DNA from: Rhyzopertha dominica
Lineage: Eukaryota > Arthropoda > Insecta > Coleoptera > Bostrichidae
Direction: 5' to 3'
Length of the DNA stretch: 64,000 nucleotides
NCBI GenBank assembly: GCA_025024175.1
Contig: QCXZ01000003.1
Coordinates: forward strand, 17,504,392 to 17,568,391
Part shown: positions 47,350 through 58,690 of the stretch, piece after piece
Layout of the letters: each line of letters opens with the position of its first letter
Numbering within the stretch: position 1 is the stretch's first letter
Program-made: the position numbers and the translations under genes
Notes under the pieces: model-generated
What the model was told of the DNA's origin: nothing
What the model saw: the letters and a program-made list of their open reading frames with translations, nothing else
The model's database searches: none

Positions 47350-48120
47350 TATGTTGCTTGAAAAGCATTGACCTCGTCCCCCAAATTATATTTTCCCATA
47401 CTGTGTTGTCAGCAAAATCGAAAGCAAAAATGTGCACAAAGTTGCACCTTGAGAAGTTTCACTGGCTTGTTCTGTCGCATAAAGACCAGGGTCTTGGCTG
47501 CAAATATTGTGTTATATTTGCAGTAGCATCAGGAGGTGGCATACAATCAAAAACACCTCTAAAACGACTCGTAAAGGTACCATTGTCCTCGATGGTTTGC
47601 TTGGTGAAAATGGTGTTCTGCTAACACACCAGCGAAACCAATACCACAAAGTAGCTGTCGAAGCCCGAAAAAACTTTTTACTAACATTTCATAAACCTAA
47701 AACTGATTATTAATCAAATTAGTAGTCAAAGAATGGCACAAGTTAATGAAAATCGGTAAAACTTGCGACCAATAATTGTCAAAATAATTTTTTGTGGCTG
47801 TCAAAGTATTTCGCTACGTGGCCATCGTGACGATGATAAATTGTTGAATAAAGAAGCTGGTAATGACAGCGTGGCAGGTGATGAAGAAAATTTTAGGGCC
47901 GTATTGAAATGACGTATTGAATCTGGTGACACAACATCGCAGCATCATTTAGAGACTTCTAAGTCCAATGCAAGACACATCAGCAAAACCGTGCAAAATG
48001 AATTATTAGATGTTTGCAAGGAAATTGTTCAGGAAAGTATTTTACAGAATGTGAAAGAAGCTAAATACTTTTCAATTTTATTCAATGAATCACTAAATAC
48101 ACAACATATATATCACACAT
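47350..48120 (+). pseudogene. hAT transposase (TTF zinc finger/ZMYM1-like) pseudogene
   Basis: Pieces in several frames follow the order of ZMYM1-like hAT transposases. TTF-type finger region: KCTKLHLEKF-like start, HWLVLSHKDQGLGCKYCVIF. Then LTHQRNQYHKVAVEARKNFL. The hallmark CGCQSISLRGHRDD lies at about 47792-47833, followed by DEENFRAVLK, HISKTVQNELLDVCKEIV and AKYFSILFNESLN. Frameshifts and stops (for example near 47915) kill it, and it ends before the dimerisation domain. Confidence 0.85.
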
Positions 48121-48189
48121 CGCACATGGGTGTGAGGTATTAAGTTATGTTTGACTTTTTTTGTATGTTCTCTACTGTACTATGTTTCA

Positions 48190-48625
48190 CTATCACCACC
48201 GTGCACAAACTTTGACCACTTCCTTTTGTTCAGAGATAATGTCTTTGCCACTTCCCATGTTGTCCCTCTCTTGGTAAGTATTGCTGCAACATTCGACTTC
48301 CATATTTTTATTGGTCTTCCTCGTGGATTTTTGCCTGGTACTCTTGCCTTTCATACTATCTTGACTGGTCGATTCTTGTTCATTCGGTTTAGGTGTCCAA
48401 ACCATTTCAGTTGCTGGTTCTCTATTCTTTGTAGAACTGGTTCTATGTCGAGGTCTTCTCTGATCTTTTCATTTCTCATTTTATCTCTTATTGTTACCCC
48501 TTTTACTCTCCTGAGATATTTCATGTCAACTGCCTGGACTTTGCTTTTTATGGCCTTGGATCGTACCCAGCTTTTGCTTCCATATGCAAGTACTGGTCTG
48601 AATATTGTTTTGTAGATCGTCATCT
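48190..48625 (-). pseudogene. LINE RT C-terminal fragment
   Basis: Minus-strand frames 48623-48351 and 48405-48193 encode the thumb and post-RT part of a non-LTR retrotransposon: TIYKTIFRPVLAYGSKSWV, MKYLRRVKGVTIRDKMRNEK, QQLKWFGHLNRMNKNR. No catalytic part remains. Confidence 0.85.
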
Positions 48626-48677
48626 TTGTTCGTGTGCTAACTTCTATTTTGTTAAGGAATATGTTGCATAAGCTGTT

Positions 48678-49147
48678 GTTCTTTTTTGACCTTAAAATTT
48701 TTTCGTCTCCGATTCAGCTGAATACGAGTATACTTACTAATTTGGACCTCCTCAATTTCGGAATGGCCTCAGTTGGTCGCTAGCTACAACGGTTCGCTCG
48801 GAAAGTGTCCTTATTTAGGCCGCCCGCAGTCCTAGCTCATTTTAGAGCACATTTTTGAAATCTGCAGTTCAAAATACATCTGTACGTCGATTTTTAGCTA
48901 AATCTATTTTCGCCTTTGTTCTTTTTTGACCTTAAAATTTTTTCGTCTCCGATTCAGCTGAATATAAGTATACTTACTGATTTGGACCTCCTGAATTTCG
49001 GAATGGTCTCAGTTGGTCGCTAGCTACAACTCGCTCGGAAACTGTACTAATTTAGGCCGCCCGCAGTCCTAGCCCATTTTATAGCACATTTTTGAAATCT
49101 GCAGCTCTAAGTACATCTGTACGTCGATTTTTAGCTAAATCTATTTT
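48678..49147. repeat. Tandem duplication, two units of about 240 and 230 bp
   Basis: Both units start GTTCTTTTTTGACCTTAAAA (48678 and 48918) and end in AAATCTATTTT, differing by a few substitutions and a short indel. No coding content. Confidence 0.95.
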
Positions 49148-49294
49148 TTGTCAAAAATCACAAAACATCCAAGGCAGTTGATACAGATGATACAGTTTTG
49201 TTGCGCTGTCAATTCTATAGTTAACTTCAGATGCCATATTGCCTCATTCCAGATAGGTTGTGGGATTTGCAGGCATAGATTTGAAAGAAAAAGT

Positions 49295-49375
49295 AACTCG
49301 CTGCGGTCGGGACTCGAACTCGAATCCCCTGAACATACCGCAGAAATGTTCACATTACACCACCGGAGTTTGAGC
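49295..49375 (-). repeat. tRNA-related sequence (probable SINE or pseudo-tRNA)
   Basis: On the minus strand an A-box-like TGGTGTAATGTG is followed by a B-box-like GAGTTCGAGTCCCGAC. The arrangement is tRNA-like but the acceptor stem is poor, so a tRNA-derived SINE or pseudogene is likelier than a functional tRNA. Confidence 0.45.
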
Positions 49376-49539
49376 CCATACCTAGCGAGTATTATACTTT
49401 TCATCCAAATCTATGCCTGCAATCCCGACAACGTATCTTTAAATCGTTATTCAGGCGATAAACAAAGTTCTTATAAAAATACTTTTGTGCATAAAAATTT
49501 TTCATTTGGTGCTTCTTGCAGGAATTTGTGAATGCCTTC

Positions 49540-50795
49540 AGGACTCATTACTTTGAACTTTTTTTATTTGCCGTCACGACATAAATTTGCAGTATGCATC
49601 CTCGTAAGGTCCTTTTTTGAGGTATGCAGCGGATTGGCAACTTCCAATTCTGCTTCTTATTTTATTTCTGGTGAAGTACTAAAAAATTCTTTTTCGCTCA
49701 CTATTACAATTCAACACAATAATCGCTAAAACACTACTAAATTAATTTTTCTGATGGAAATAAACAAACAATTACTCACAAGCTACAAGCTAACAAACGT
49801 GATAACCAACAATACCAGTAAACTACCAAAATATGAAATACATCAAGTCCGCAAACCTCGTAAAATATAAAAATTACAGCTTTCTGTAAATCATTAAAAC
49901 GAATGCCTTGTAAATTCAGTGTTATCCATGTTCCTATCGATATCAACTTAGGCGGGCACTTCGTGGCAGAAAAAGCGTCGTGACCATATACAGTATGTCC
50001 ATTAAAGCTTTATGCGTTAGGTCCGTGTTGATTAATATAAGCTAAAAAAAAACCGCTGCAAATTGAATCAATACTTCCACATCCAATTGTCAAAATAACA
50101 TTTACGTTTTTATTCTTTATACTATAGGATTAGTAATCAGGTTCTGAGCATTTTTCCTCTCTACACATTTTTTCTAAGACAAACAGTCCTCGTGACATTA
50201 GCTAAAATATATACATCTTAAAAATCGATTTTTTTCCAAATAACTCGAAAATTATTAACTTAACAAAAAATTACAAGAGCGCTTTCTGATCAGAAATTCG
50301 ATTTTCTATATAATACCAAAATTTTTAAAAAATCGTACGAGCAGGGTCCAAAAAAGGTTTTTTGGAAATATTTCGAAAATGTCAACATTTTTGATAAATT
50401 TTCTAAGACACTTTTTGTGAGGAATTTTATTTCCTATCTGATGGCATTTTCATTTTTTAAATATATTAAATATATTCGGAGATATTTAAGAAAAACCGTT
50501 TTCTTTAAGTGACGCTTTTTTGCTAATATCTTCTAAACAGTTTGCTGTACCGAAAATTTATAAGAACTAATAATACTCGCAGTTATATTACTAATGACAT
50601 ACTGAAACGAAAAAAAATATAAAAAAAATAAAAATTTGCAAAGAGTAGTTACCCCCCAATTTCGCCCCTTCCCGATACCCTACTTACCCCACAAACAATA
50701 GGTCGCTTTGGGTAGTTGATATTTATACGTGTGCCAAAACTCAACTTCATGTATTAAGTCTTTCGAAAGTTATCGTGTCCACAAACAATGCCACA

Positions 50796-50796
<1 letters not shown>
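49540..50796. other. Intergenic, no gene recognised
   Basis: AT-rich. The stretch 50200-50650 has a low-complexity, internally repetitive look (ATTTTCTA and GATATTT motifs), suggesting an old repeat, but I cannot name it. Confidence 0.35.

Positions 50797-50881
<85 letters not shown>
50797..50881. repeat. (AC)n microsatellite
   Basis: About 42 uninterrupted AC dinucleotides. Confidence 0.98.
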
Positions 50882-50884
<3 letters not shown>

Positions 50885-51213
50885 ACAAGAAATTTGTTTT
50901 TGCTCAAATTTTGTTTTTTTGCGTTTTCGACCATTTTAAAGCGATTGTGCAAATAAAAATTTTTAAAATTTTTTTTTCGCGATACAATGCTTCCCATCCG
51001 TTGGATGTGGAAGTAATTAAAGAGTATCAACGAGGCCTTGTAATACCAAATTAAATGTTAATTTTCATGGAAAATGCACTTTTTGACTATTGGTATACAG
51101 TATACCATTTACAACAAATGGAAGCTAAAAAATGCAGCGGAAAGCGAAGGGCATACGTGCAGCATAGATCCAAAGAGCTTACATAGTAAACTTTGATGTA
51201 TATTTGCCGTTTT

Positions 51214-51286
51214 GACCTTATAACTCAGTGGTTAGAGCGTTTGATTAGTGTTTAAAAGGTCCCGAGTTCAAATCTCGGTCAAGGCT
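51214..51286 (+). tRNA. tRNA-Thr(AGT)-like pseudogene, copy 1
   Basis: A 73-base tRNA layout with anticodon loop TTAGTGT (AGT at 34-36), an intact T arm (CCGAG/CTCGG, with TTCAAAT loop) and a D arm AGTGGTTAGAG. The acceptor stem (GACCTTA against TCAAGGC) has several mismatches, so it is probably a pseudogene. It shares upstream and downstream flanks with copy 2, including TTTTT about 10 bases after the 3' end. Confidence 0.55.
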
Positions 51287-51565
51287 GGCAATACTTTTTC
51301 ATTTCATACTTATGTTGTTAACCCATTAAAATGCTACGTTCATTAAAAACAAATTCAGGCAATTATCTGTCGCTGTGTATAATATACTTGAGTTGTAATT
51401 AGCTACTGGTCGCCATAATCTGGTCACCGCGGCGAATTACGCTCCGAAGCTCGAAAATACTGAGCGACGAGCGATTCAGCTGCAAATGCACCGGATGGCG
51501 TTCAGCAGCGTTACGTAGTATACTTTAATGTATATATGCCGTTTTGACCTCGATTAATGAATGGT

Positions 51566-51638
51566 GCCCTGATAGCTCAGTGAATATAGCGTTTGGCTAG
51601 TGTTCAAAAGGTCCCGAGTTTAAATCTCGGTCAGGGCT
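51566..51638 (+). tRNA. tRNA-Thr(AGT)-like gene, copy 2
   Basis: All lengths fit a tRNA: acceptor stem GCCCTGA/TCAGGGC (7 of 7 pairs), D stem GCTC/TAGC (3 of 4), anticodon stem TTTGG/TCAAA with loop CTAGTGT (AGT), five-base variable loop, T stem CCGAG/CTCGG (5 of 5). A TTTTT pol III terminator follows 11 bases later. The T loop TTTAAAT departs from the usual TTCRANT. It could be a working tRNA or a tRNA-derived SINE; the conserved flanks shared with copy 1 favour a duplicated unit. Confidence 0.6.
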
Positions 51639-52081
51639 GGCAATACTTTTTCATGACATCACTGCCTTCACTCTTTCTGAATGTTGGTGATGGACGAGTT
51701 AGCAAACCATTTGTCTTCTACTTTAAACTCTGCTCTACTATTAAGCTTAAATCAATTAAATTCGTCAATCTTAACTGGAGTATTCCAAATTTACGTAGTA
51801 TAAATATTAAATCAAAGGAGATAGAAGAAATCAAATATAGTTGCTTTGGGCTTTTTTAAAAGAAATTGATTCCAATAAGTCGAGAACGGATTCGTGCATA
51901 TTGCATGCTAGCTGATGGTAGGTAGGCATTTTCAGCATTTCAATATTTAGCCAATAAAATATTTTTGCCGGGAACTTTTATCAGCCTCAATTGACTTGTT
52001 TGACGGCGCTAAATGAAACATTTTATTAATAATATAATAATTATAACACTTGGTAATGTTTCAGATTTTATTGAGTTTAAC

Positions 52082-52120
52082 CTCTTACATGTTTCGGCTT
52101 ATTAGGCCTTTCTCAAAGAG
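52082..52120 (-). ncRNA. Hammerhead-like motif, left PLE arm
   Basis: Minus strand: CTCT, TTGAGAA, A, GGC/GCC hairpin, GAA, the palindrome ACATGT, A and AGAG. CTCT and AGAG can pair as stem I. The mirror copy is at 53795-53834 on the plus strand. Confidence 0.5.
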
Positions 52121-52176
52121 TTTACAAAACGAAACTGTTGCTTAAAGTTAGATGCAGATCCCACGAGCCTCTATAC

Positions 52177-53169
52177 CTACGAGCGGGTGACATTTATGGC
52201 AGCGTTGATAAACAAACTAGGGAATTCCACTTGATCGTTACAGATATTTTTGTGGGGGTTGTTAAGTGTTCTGTTTATGTGTAGCTGTTCCAGTAATCCT
52301 AACCTGATGCCGTTTTGAACGTTATGTAATATTTTAAATCTTTTTTCGTCAAATGTATGATTGAGAGTTACACAATGTTTTGAAAAGCCAGTTAAGGTCC
52401 TATTATTTAATATGGATTTCTTATGTTCTTTAATTCTTTCCTTAAAACTACGACCTGTGCAACCTATATAACTAATATTACATTCTTCACAATTAATTTC
52501 GTATACATCACTTTTGTTACCGTTGTCCGTCTTATCTTTATTGTTTACTAACAATGCTCCTAAGTTGCTTCTATTCACGGAAATAAACTTTCTATTGTCA
52601 TTGGAGAGGTATCTTGACATTTTTTCACTAACATTGCCTATGTAATTTATTGACTGCCATATTTTAACTTCATTTGAGCTTTGCGAATGGTAAAATTGTG
52701 ACATTATTAGTTTTGATTGCTTAATACTGATCATCTTTTCAATCATTTTTGGTTCGTACCCATTTCTTATTGCCAGTTGTTCAATAATGTGTGATTCCTT
52801 TTCAAAATCTGCTGTACTTAGTGGAACCTGTAGTAGTCTGTGAATTAAACTATGAAAAGGTGACAATTTTATACTTACTGATTGTTTAGATTCAGCATGA
52901 ATTAATGTATCGGTAGTGGTTGGTTTTCTATAAATGCTAAAATTTAGTTTTCCTGAATTCTTTGTTATGGTAAGGTCTAAAAAGTTTATGCTGTTGTTGT
53001 TTTCTTTTTCTATAGTAAATTGTATTTTTTCATGAATACTGTTTATGTAATTCAAAAATTGATCCAAGTTTCTGTCTGTACCAGTCCAAATACAAAATAT
53101 GTCGTCCACATAACGTGCCCAAAACTGAATGCAATTGACAACTGGCAATAAGAAATGGGTACGAACCAA
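52177..53169 (-). CDS. PLE RT-GIY-YIG protein, left arm (truncated)
   Basis: An open 330-codon frame starting upstream of the catalytic ARYVDDIFCIW, so the RT fingers are missing. It continues with NSINFLDLTI, YRKPTTTDTLIHAESKQS (the KPT motif after the RT palm) and a C-terminal GIY-YIG endonuclease (DVYEINCEECNISYIGCTGR, FKERIKEHKKS). No stop in the frame. The first residues (to about VVNCIQ) are at the inversion junction and are not a natural start. Confidence 0.88.
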   Translation of the reverse strand: MVRTHFLLPVVNCIQFWARYVDDIFCIWTGTDRNLDQFLNYINSIHEKIQFTIEKENNNSINFLDLTITKNSGKLNFSIYRKPTTTDTLIHAESKQSVSIKLSPFHSLIHRLLQVPLSTADFEKESHIIEQLAIRNGYEPKMIEKMISIKQSKLIMSQFYHSQSSNEVKIWQSINYIGNVSEKMSRYLSNDNRKFISVNRSNLGALLVNNKDKTDNGNKSDVYEINCEECNISYIGCTGRSFKERIKEHKKSILNNRTLTGFSKHCVTLNHTFDEKRFKILHNVQNGIRLGLLEQLHINRTLNNPHKNICNDQVEFPSLFINAAINVTRS

Positions 53170-53738
53170 AAATGATTGAAAAGATGATCAGTATTAAGCA
53201 ATCAAAACTAATAATGTCACAATTTTACCATTCGCAAAGCTCAAATGAAGTTAAAATATGGCAGTCAATAAATTACATAGGCAATGTTAGTGAAAAAATG
53301 TCAAGGTACCTCTCCAATGACAATAGAAAGTTTATTTCCGTGAATAGAAGCAACTTAGGAGCATTGTTAGTAAACAATAAAGATAAGACGGACAACGGTA
53401 ACAAAAGTGGTGTATACGAAATTAATTGTGAAGAATGTAATATTAGTTATATAGGTTGCACAGGTCGTAGTTTTAAGGAAAGAATTAAAGAACATAAGAA
53501 ATCCATATTAATTAATAGGACCTTAACTGGCTTTTCAAAACATTGTGTAACTCTCAATCATACATTTGACGAAAAAAGATTTAAAATATTACATAACGTT
53601 CAAAACGGCATCAGGTTAGGATTACTGGAACAGCTACACATAAACAGAACACTTAACCCCCACAAAAATATCTGTAACGATCAAGTGGAATTCCCTAGTT
53701 TGTTTATCAACGCTGCCATAAATGACACCCGCTCGTAG
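53138..53738 (+). CDS. PLE C-terminal half, right arm (5'-truncated)
   Basis: Same protein as the left arm from about LAIRNGYEPKMIEKM to the stop, including the GIY-YIG domain (GVYEINCEECNISYIGCTGR), with very few differences (for example D to G at one position, and one Asn fewer in the HINRTLN-PHKN stretch). It lacks the RT catalytic part. Confidence 0.88.
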
Positions 53739-53794
53739 GTATAGAGGCTCGTGAGATCTGCATCTAACTTTAAGCAACAGTTTCGTTTTGTAAA

Positions 53795-53834
53795 CTCTTT
53801 GAGAAAGGCCTAATAAGCCGAAACATGTAAGAGG
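53795..53834 (+). ncRNA. Hammerhead-like motif, right PLE arm
   Basis: Mirror copy of the motif at 52082-52120: TTGAGAA, A, GGC/GCC hairpin, GAA, ACATGT, A, with CTCT and AGAG outside. Confidence 0.5.
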
Positions 53835-54269
53835 TTAAACTCAATAATATCTGAAACATTACCAAGTGTTATAATTATTATATTATTTTATCAGCCTGTT
53901 CAAAGTAAACGACGAAATACCAGTCTTTCTTAAAATGACCTACAACGCTTTGCATTTTTGCTGTGTATTAAGTAACACTGCAAAAATTAAGAATTTAAAT
54001 GAATACGTCGTAATTTACATCTTTCTCTACTATATTATGTATGTTCTCTTGATACATATTCAACATAACCATTGTATTCATTTGGTAAGACATACTATGT
54101 ATTTAAGCATGTATTTGTCGCCAAAAGTGACACCATTCGCACAAAAACAGCTATTTCGGAAATCCCGGTTCTGCTCGTAGTTTCTAGCCGCTACCGCTAT
54201 TAAGTTATTATTGCAAGTGATAAAAGCATTATTATTCCATTATACCAGTGACACATCAAAAACGAAATT

Positions 54270-54312
54270 ATGTTCGCAAAAGGTACTGCAGGGAACGAGA
54301 TCGTTATTACAG
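54270..54312 (+). CDS. FAS-2 first coding exon
   Basis: ATG at 54270 opens MFAKGTAGNEIVITG and the exon ends ACAG before GTAATT, leaving one base that joins GT at 55681. Animal FAS proteins begin with a short leader and EEVVIxGxSGKLP, exactly this layout, so the start is credible. A plausible acceptor (CATTATACCAG, ending at 54250) precedes the ATG, so an untranslated exon may lie upstream. The gene is in tandem with FAS-1, same strand, about 26 kb after its stop. Confidence 0.88.
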
Positions 54313-55680
54313 GTAATTTTTTAATTAAGTCTTAATAAACTGTGAGGTTTCGTTTGATTTTGCAGTCGACATTAGGAAAGTATAACACTTAGCTATAACA
54401 ATAACTGATTACAACTGCGAGGTATTTAGTTTAAAACCGACACGGGTGCTATCAAGAAATCAAAACATTTCATTTAATCCTAAATCCAGTACTTAACTAT
54501 TTAGATAGATTTTAAGTTAAAAACACTACCTAAAATTGTATAACTCTGAGTCAAACTGTTGTATTTTGCTAAGTATGGAGTTGTCTATATAGAGTGCCAA
54601 CAATAATAGGTACTGTACTAATTTCTTTAAACAAATTTTGCACTGGTGACATATTTATAAGCCCTATTTATTTTGGATGCGAAATAACGAGCTTAAAATC
54701 ACCTGTTTTTATGCAGTGTAGTTTCTTTATAAAGTCTACTTCCTGAACACAGCTATCGACACTTCTGTTGCTAAATTGATATCGGAACAATTATCCAAAA
54801 GTTCATTGATGCCACTAACATTAAGAAAATTTAGTTTTAAGGCACACATAGGTCTGACTTATTTAACAACTATTTTCACTTCTTCCGCTTCTTCCTACTG
54901 CTTCGCGCCATATCATGCAACACCCTCGGCTACTTGGTAAATCAGAAGCTTTTAAGTAATAAATATTTAACTTTTGTGGATAATAAGCTTTGGACACGTT
55001 GGTCCGTGCGATATTACAGCTTTCCACAGATTGATTTGACGCAGGCGACATAGCATAGGCGTAATTTTGTTATTATTATGCTTGAGAATTGCACTCTTTG
55101 CAGAGATCGTCTTTGGGAACGTCTGTCAGTTTTAAACGCCCACAACATTGTGGGCTCCCGTTCAGATTAGTTCCCCACACAGACGAGTGAATGATACCGT
55201 ATTGCCACTAACATTAACGATTGTCTTATTTAAAATATTCCACATTGCTTTCGAGCTATGCGTTACTTTTTAAGTACTCGTCATTTACATAAGGCTTATA
55301 TTTTTTTGTTGCAAGTGTTTTACAATCTTATAGTTTTGCATTTTTTATAATACCTCCGCCTCATTTAAATTACACGCATCCCCAGTATCTTATAATCTGA
55401 TAATGATGCAATTTTGGCGTAAACTACAAATGATAATTTTGGTACGTTTGAAGTTATTACGGATAATTTGTTTTTCGAGAAGGGCAACATTGCGTATTTG
55501 CATATTTTAAGCGTAGTAAATACTTTAACTTTAACACAAATATTAATATAATACATACATTTCACTCAAATTAAACTGAGGCCTTCAAAACACATGTATG
55601 GGTTCCTGAACATATGTTTGCCTCTTTTAACTCAAGATAAGGGCTACACCACAGCATTTCAAAAGAACTTATTTGGCTAG

Positions 55681-55851
55681 GTATTTCGGGGAAATTGCCA
55701 AACTCGGAGAACTTACTAAAATTCAAAGACAATTTGATGAACGGCAGAGACATGGTCAGTGATGTAACTCGCTGGGATTTGAAGCATCCAGAAATTCCAA
55801 CTAGAATGGGAACAATGCCAAATTTCGAAAAATATGATGTAGGTCACTTTG
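55681..55851 (+). CDS. FAS-2 exon 2: ketosynthase N terminus
   Basis: A 171-nt exon between TTGGCTAG and GTAAGT. It encodes ISGKLPNSENLLKFKDNL, NGRDMVSDVTRW and PTRMGTMPNFEKYD, the first part of the beta-ketoacyl synthase that condenses malonyl and acyl units. The motif order (SGKLP, N-L, DMV, RMG, FD-like, FFG-like) matches animal FAS, though GHFG in place of FFG and other changes show divergence. Phases join to both neighbours. Confidence 0.92.
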
Positions 55852-55902
55852 GTAAGTCTACTACCAGTTCATTGAACATATAACGTTGTATTTTGTTTCC
55901 AG

Positions 55903-56107
55903 GTTTACACTACCTACAACCAGACAGAACAAGTCCTCTGGCGCGAAACATGCACGAAAAAATATGTGAAGCTTTATTCGATGCCGGAATAAACCTTCAG
56001 GAAATAGCTGGTACTAGGACTAATATCTATTTCTCCAGTTGTTTCTCCGGGTCTTCAACGTGGGTTTATGATTCAAGCACGGATTACAGACGTTTACTTG
56101 GAACTGG
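55903..56107 (+). CDS. FAS-2 exon 3: ketosynthase
   Basis: A 205-nt exon after TTTCCAG, ending ACT GG before GTAATA. It encodes LHYLQPDRTSPLARNMHEKI, CEALFDAGINLQEIAGTRT and a variable strand to YRRLLGTG. The DAGIN and RGTRT-like positions correspond to the usual KS sequence, but the MDPQ-R motif of most KS domains is replaced by RTSPLAR, again pointing to a divergent paralogue. Confidence 0.9.
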
Positions 56108-56559
56108 GTAATACTAATTTAATTTAAAGTTTCAAGCATCCCTTAAGTCCGTTGATTGAATGCTTGATTGACCCAGCATACGATAAGCATTTTTGCCGCT
56201 CCCGGGTACACTGCCGGGCCTGCTCTTCATATGTCTACGCTGGGTTGGAGGGGTGACACGCTTGTTGCTAGTGGGCTCCTACGTAGCGCATGTTACAGGA
56301 GTTTAGGAATTGGAATGGGGAGGTTCTCATGAGGCATCTAACTATAGCGGATACTTTTTTATTCGCCTCCGTGTTGGATGGTAACTTAATTTGGCTACAT
56401 TATTCTTGTTCTTCCTAGGACGAGTTGCTGTCTGAGATTGTATACAGCTTTAGGAGTTCCTTATTTACTGTTTTGTTGTTTTTGTGATTTCTTACCACTG
56501 TTCTTAAATTATGTTTTATTTTGCTATGATTCTCTCCACAGTTGATCTCCACGAGTAGC

Positions 56560-58690
56560 ACGGTCACCCTACTTGGAGCTTGTTGTTGTTAATTTTTCCG
56601 CTTTTTGTAGTGTATGGTCTATTCTCTCCTTTGAATGTCTCGCCAATATTTCATTACATATTATGTTTCTATTCTTTTTGTGATTGTCTTGCCCTCTTTT
56701 GTCCCTCGAATTTTGGTTTTGACAGCTTTGGCCAACAATTGCACGATATTTCTTTTTGCATTTCTCAAGCTTGTTCTGTTAGCTTTGGTAGTGACGTCAC
56801 TTGTGGCTCTTTATGTCATGATGGGCAGGATTACCGATGTGTATCTATTTTTTAAGATGCTCAATTCTGGCTTGTGCTTCTCTGCAAATGGTAGTATAGC
56901 TTTTGTGACTGTATGGGCGGTTTTTGTCCTCTATTTGACTGTTTTGCTGCGGTTGAATTTGCTTATTATGTAGGTTCCCAGATATTTTATTTTGTTTGTC
57001 AAGGTTATATTTCGGCTTCTAGTTTCTATACGCTACCTGTCATTATCGTTTTCTGCTAAAGGGTCTCTTATCACGACAGTCGTTTTGTTGTAGTTTTTGC
57101 TTAACCCGTTTTCTGCTAGGTTATTTTCTACGTTATTTAGAAAGTTGATCAAGTCTTTTTCATTCTCTGTTATTACCAGCAGGTCATCCACATATCTAGG
57201 ACAATTGTAAATATTCCTATGGTATGGGGCATCCTTGCTGTACTCTAGTTTTTTGTTTTACCGGGATTGTTTGGCCAAACCACTGTATCGTTTTATCTTC
57301 GTGTAGACAGGCCTTTGTTATCCTATTGATTAGGTAGTGGGGCCTTTTTCTTTGCCAGGATTTCTGGTGCATATCATATCGAATGTTCTTTTAGTCTTAG
57401 TTAGTCTAAAGACATGGCGAATATCTTTGTACCTTCTCGATTTTTCTTCTAGTATGGGCCTTACTGTAAGTATGTGATGGTCCACTGATCTGTTCTTGAC
57501 AAAGGCTGCTTGATATTGTGGCATTTCGGGGATGCACGTTTCAAGTACTGAGAGTAGGTTTGCGTACTTGGGTAGTATTTATAGCCCACATTACATATTA
57601 TTCTTTGATAGTCGTCCGTGTTCTGAGGGGTCTTTACTTTAGATACCGTGGTGCTTCAATCTTGGAGAATTTCATTTAATTGCCAAGCTGTTGTTTTTAT
57701 TTTATGTATTTCTTGTTCTATTATTTCCGGTCCATATTTTATTAGTTCGTTGTTTATCCTGTCTAAGCCTGGTGCTTTATTATTTTTCATACTGTTTATG
57801 ATTCGATCTAGCTCCTTTAATCTTAATGGTTCGCTCATCGGCCAGTAGTCTCTTTCATGAATGAATTTTACTCTCGGTTCGTTTCCATTTTTTGTATCAA
57901 GTGTTTTATCAGGATGTATTTGTTGAAATTGTTATTGCTTTCTCTGCGGTCGCTTTTTGGCCTCTCCTGACTCCTGACATTTTCTATTTTCGTGCTGCTT
58001 TTAGGCCATTCTTACTTCCTGTAGCGTTTTTTTTTGTTTTCTTAATTGCCTTTTCATAGTTGTCATTCGCAGCTTTCCTGTTTGGCGAGAGAGGGGACCT
58101 TTCTATATTTAACGCTTGTCTTCCTACTTCTTTTATACGTGCCGTTATCTTTTTCCAGTTTTGGGGGTTTTCTTTGTTTTGAAGTTTGATTTCTAGAGCT
58201 TTTGCATATTTTCTTTTATCTTCTTTATCTCCAGTAGACCAATGTAATTTTTTTCATTTTAACGGTGCATGTCTCCCTTTGTGTTTTGTGTACTTGTAAG
58301 TTATATTTTCTAAGTAGGTATATACCATTTCGTTGTCAGTTCGTACGTTTTTAATCCATTTGGCTTTCACCTCTTTGTCAATATAGTACCATCCGTCAAT
58401 ATGTAGTCTTTCTGTGACTTGCTATTACATTTGCTACACGTTATGAATCAGGATTTGGAGTTAACTCCAGGTATTTTTCATTGTAAGGTTAAATAGATGA
58501 ACGATATTTTTTAGTCGGCCTGCATGCTCGTTTGTCCAAATATGCAATGTGTTTGGTCGTATTATGTTTTTTCCCGCCGTAGTTTGGTCCTTACTCTGTA
58601 TGTGTGAATTGGAATCCCTCATAAGAATGATGGTTTTTAAGCTTCGTTTTCGTATTTCTTCGGATCTTTTATCTAATGGCACATCTGCGC
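56560..58690 (-). pseudogene. Decayed LINE in FAS-2 intron
   Basis: Minus-strand pieces in order: endonuclease end (TTAGKNIIRPNTLHIW, EHAGRL; 58682-58461), RT start (NNKAPGLDRINNELIKYG; 57838-57656), YQAAFVKNRSVDHHILTV (about 57520), catalytic YVDDLLVITENEKDLINFL (about 57200) and thumb (YTSVILPIMT, KANRTSLRNAKRNIVQLL; about 56860-56700). Many stops and frameshifts. The positive-strand frames here are shadows. More of the element may extend rightward to about 60.2 kb. Confidence 0.78.

Larger units (their letters stand above)
52026..53885. mobile_element. Penelope-like element, head-to-head inverted dimer
   Basis: The left 750 bases (52026-52790) are the nearly perfect reverse complement of the right 750 (53138-53885), around a 350-base centre present only in the left, minus-strand copy. 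The right copy begins at ACAACTGGCAATAAG inside the coding region. Both arms end in the same tail with a hammerhead-like motif. Outside, TTTTATCAGCCT occurs at 51976-51987 and 53886-53897 and may be a target duplication with extra bases on the left. Confidence 0.92.

Noticed and set aside
50788..51054. 88-codon frame starting in the AC repeat
   Set aside because: Starts in a microsatellite and has no domain.
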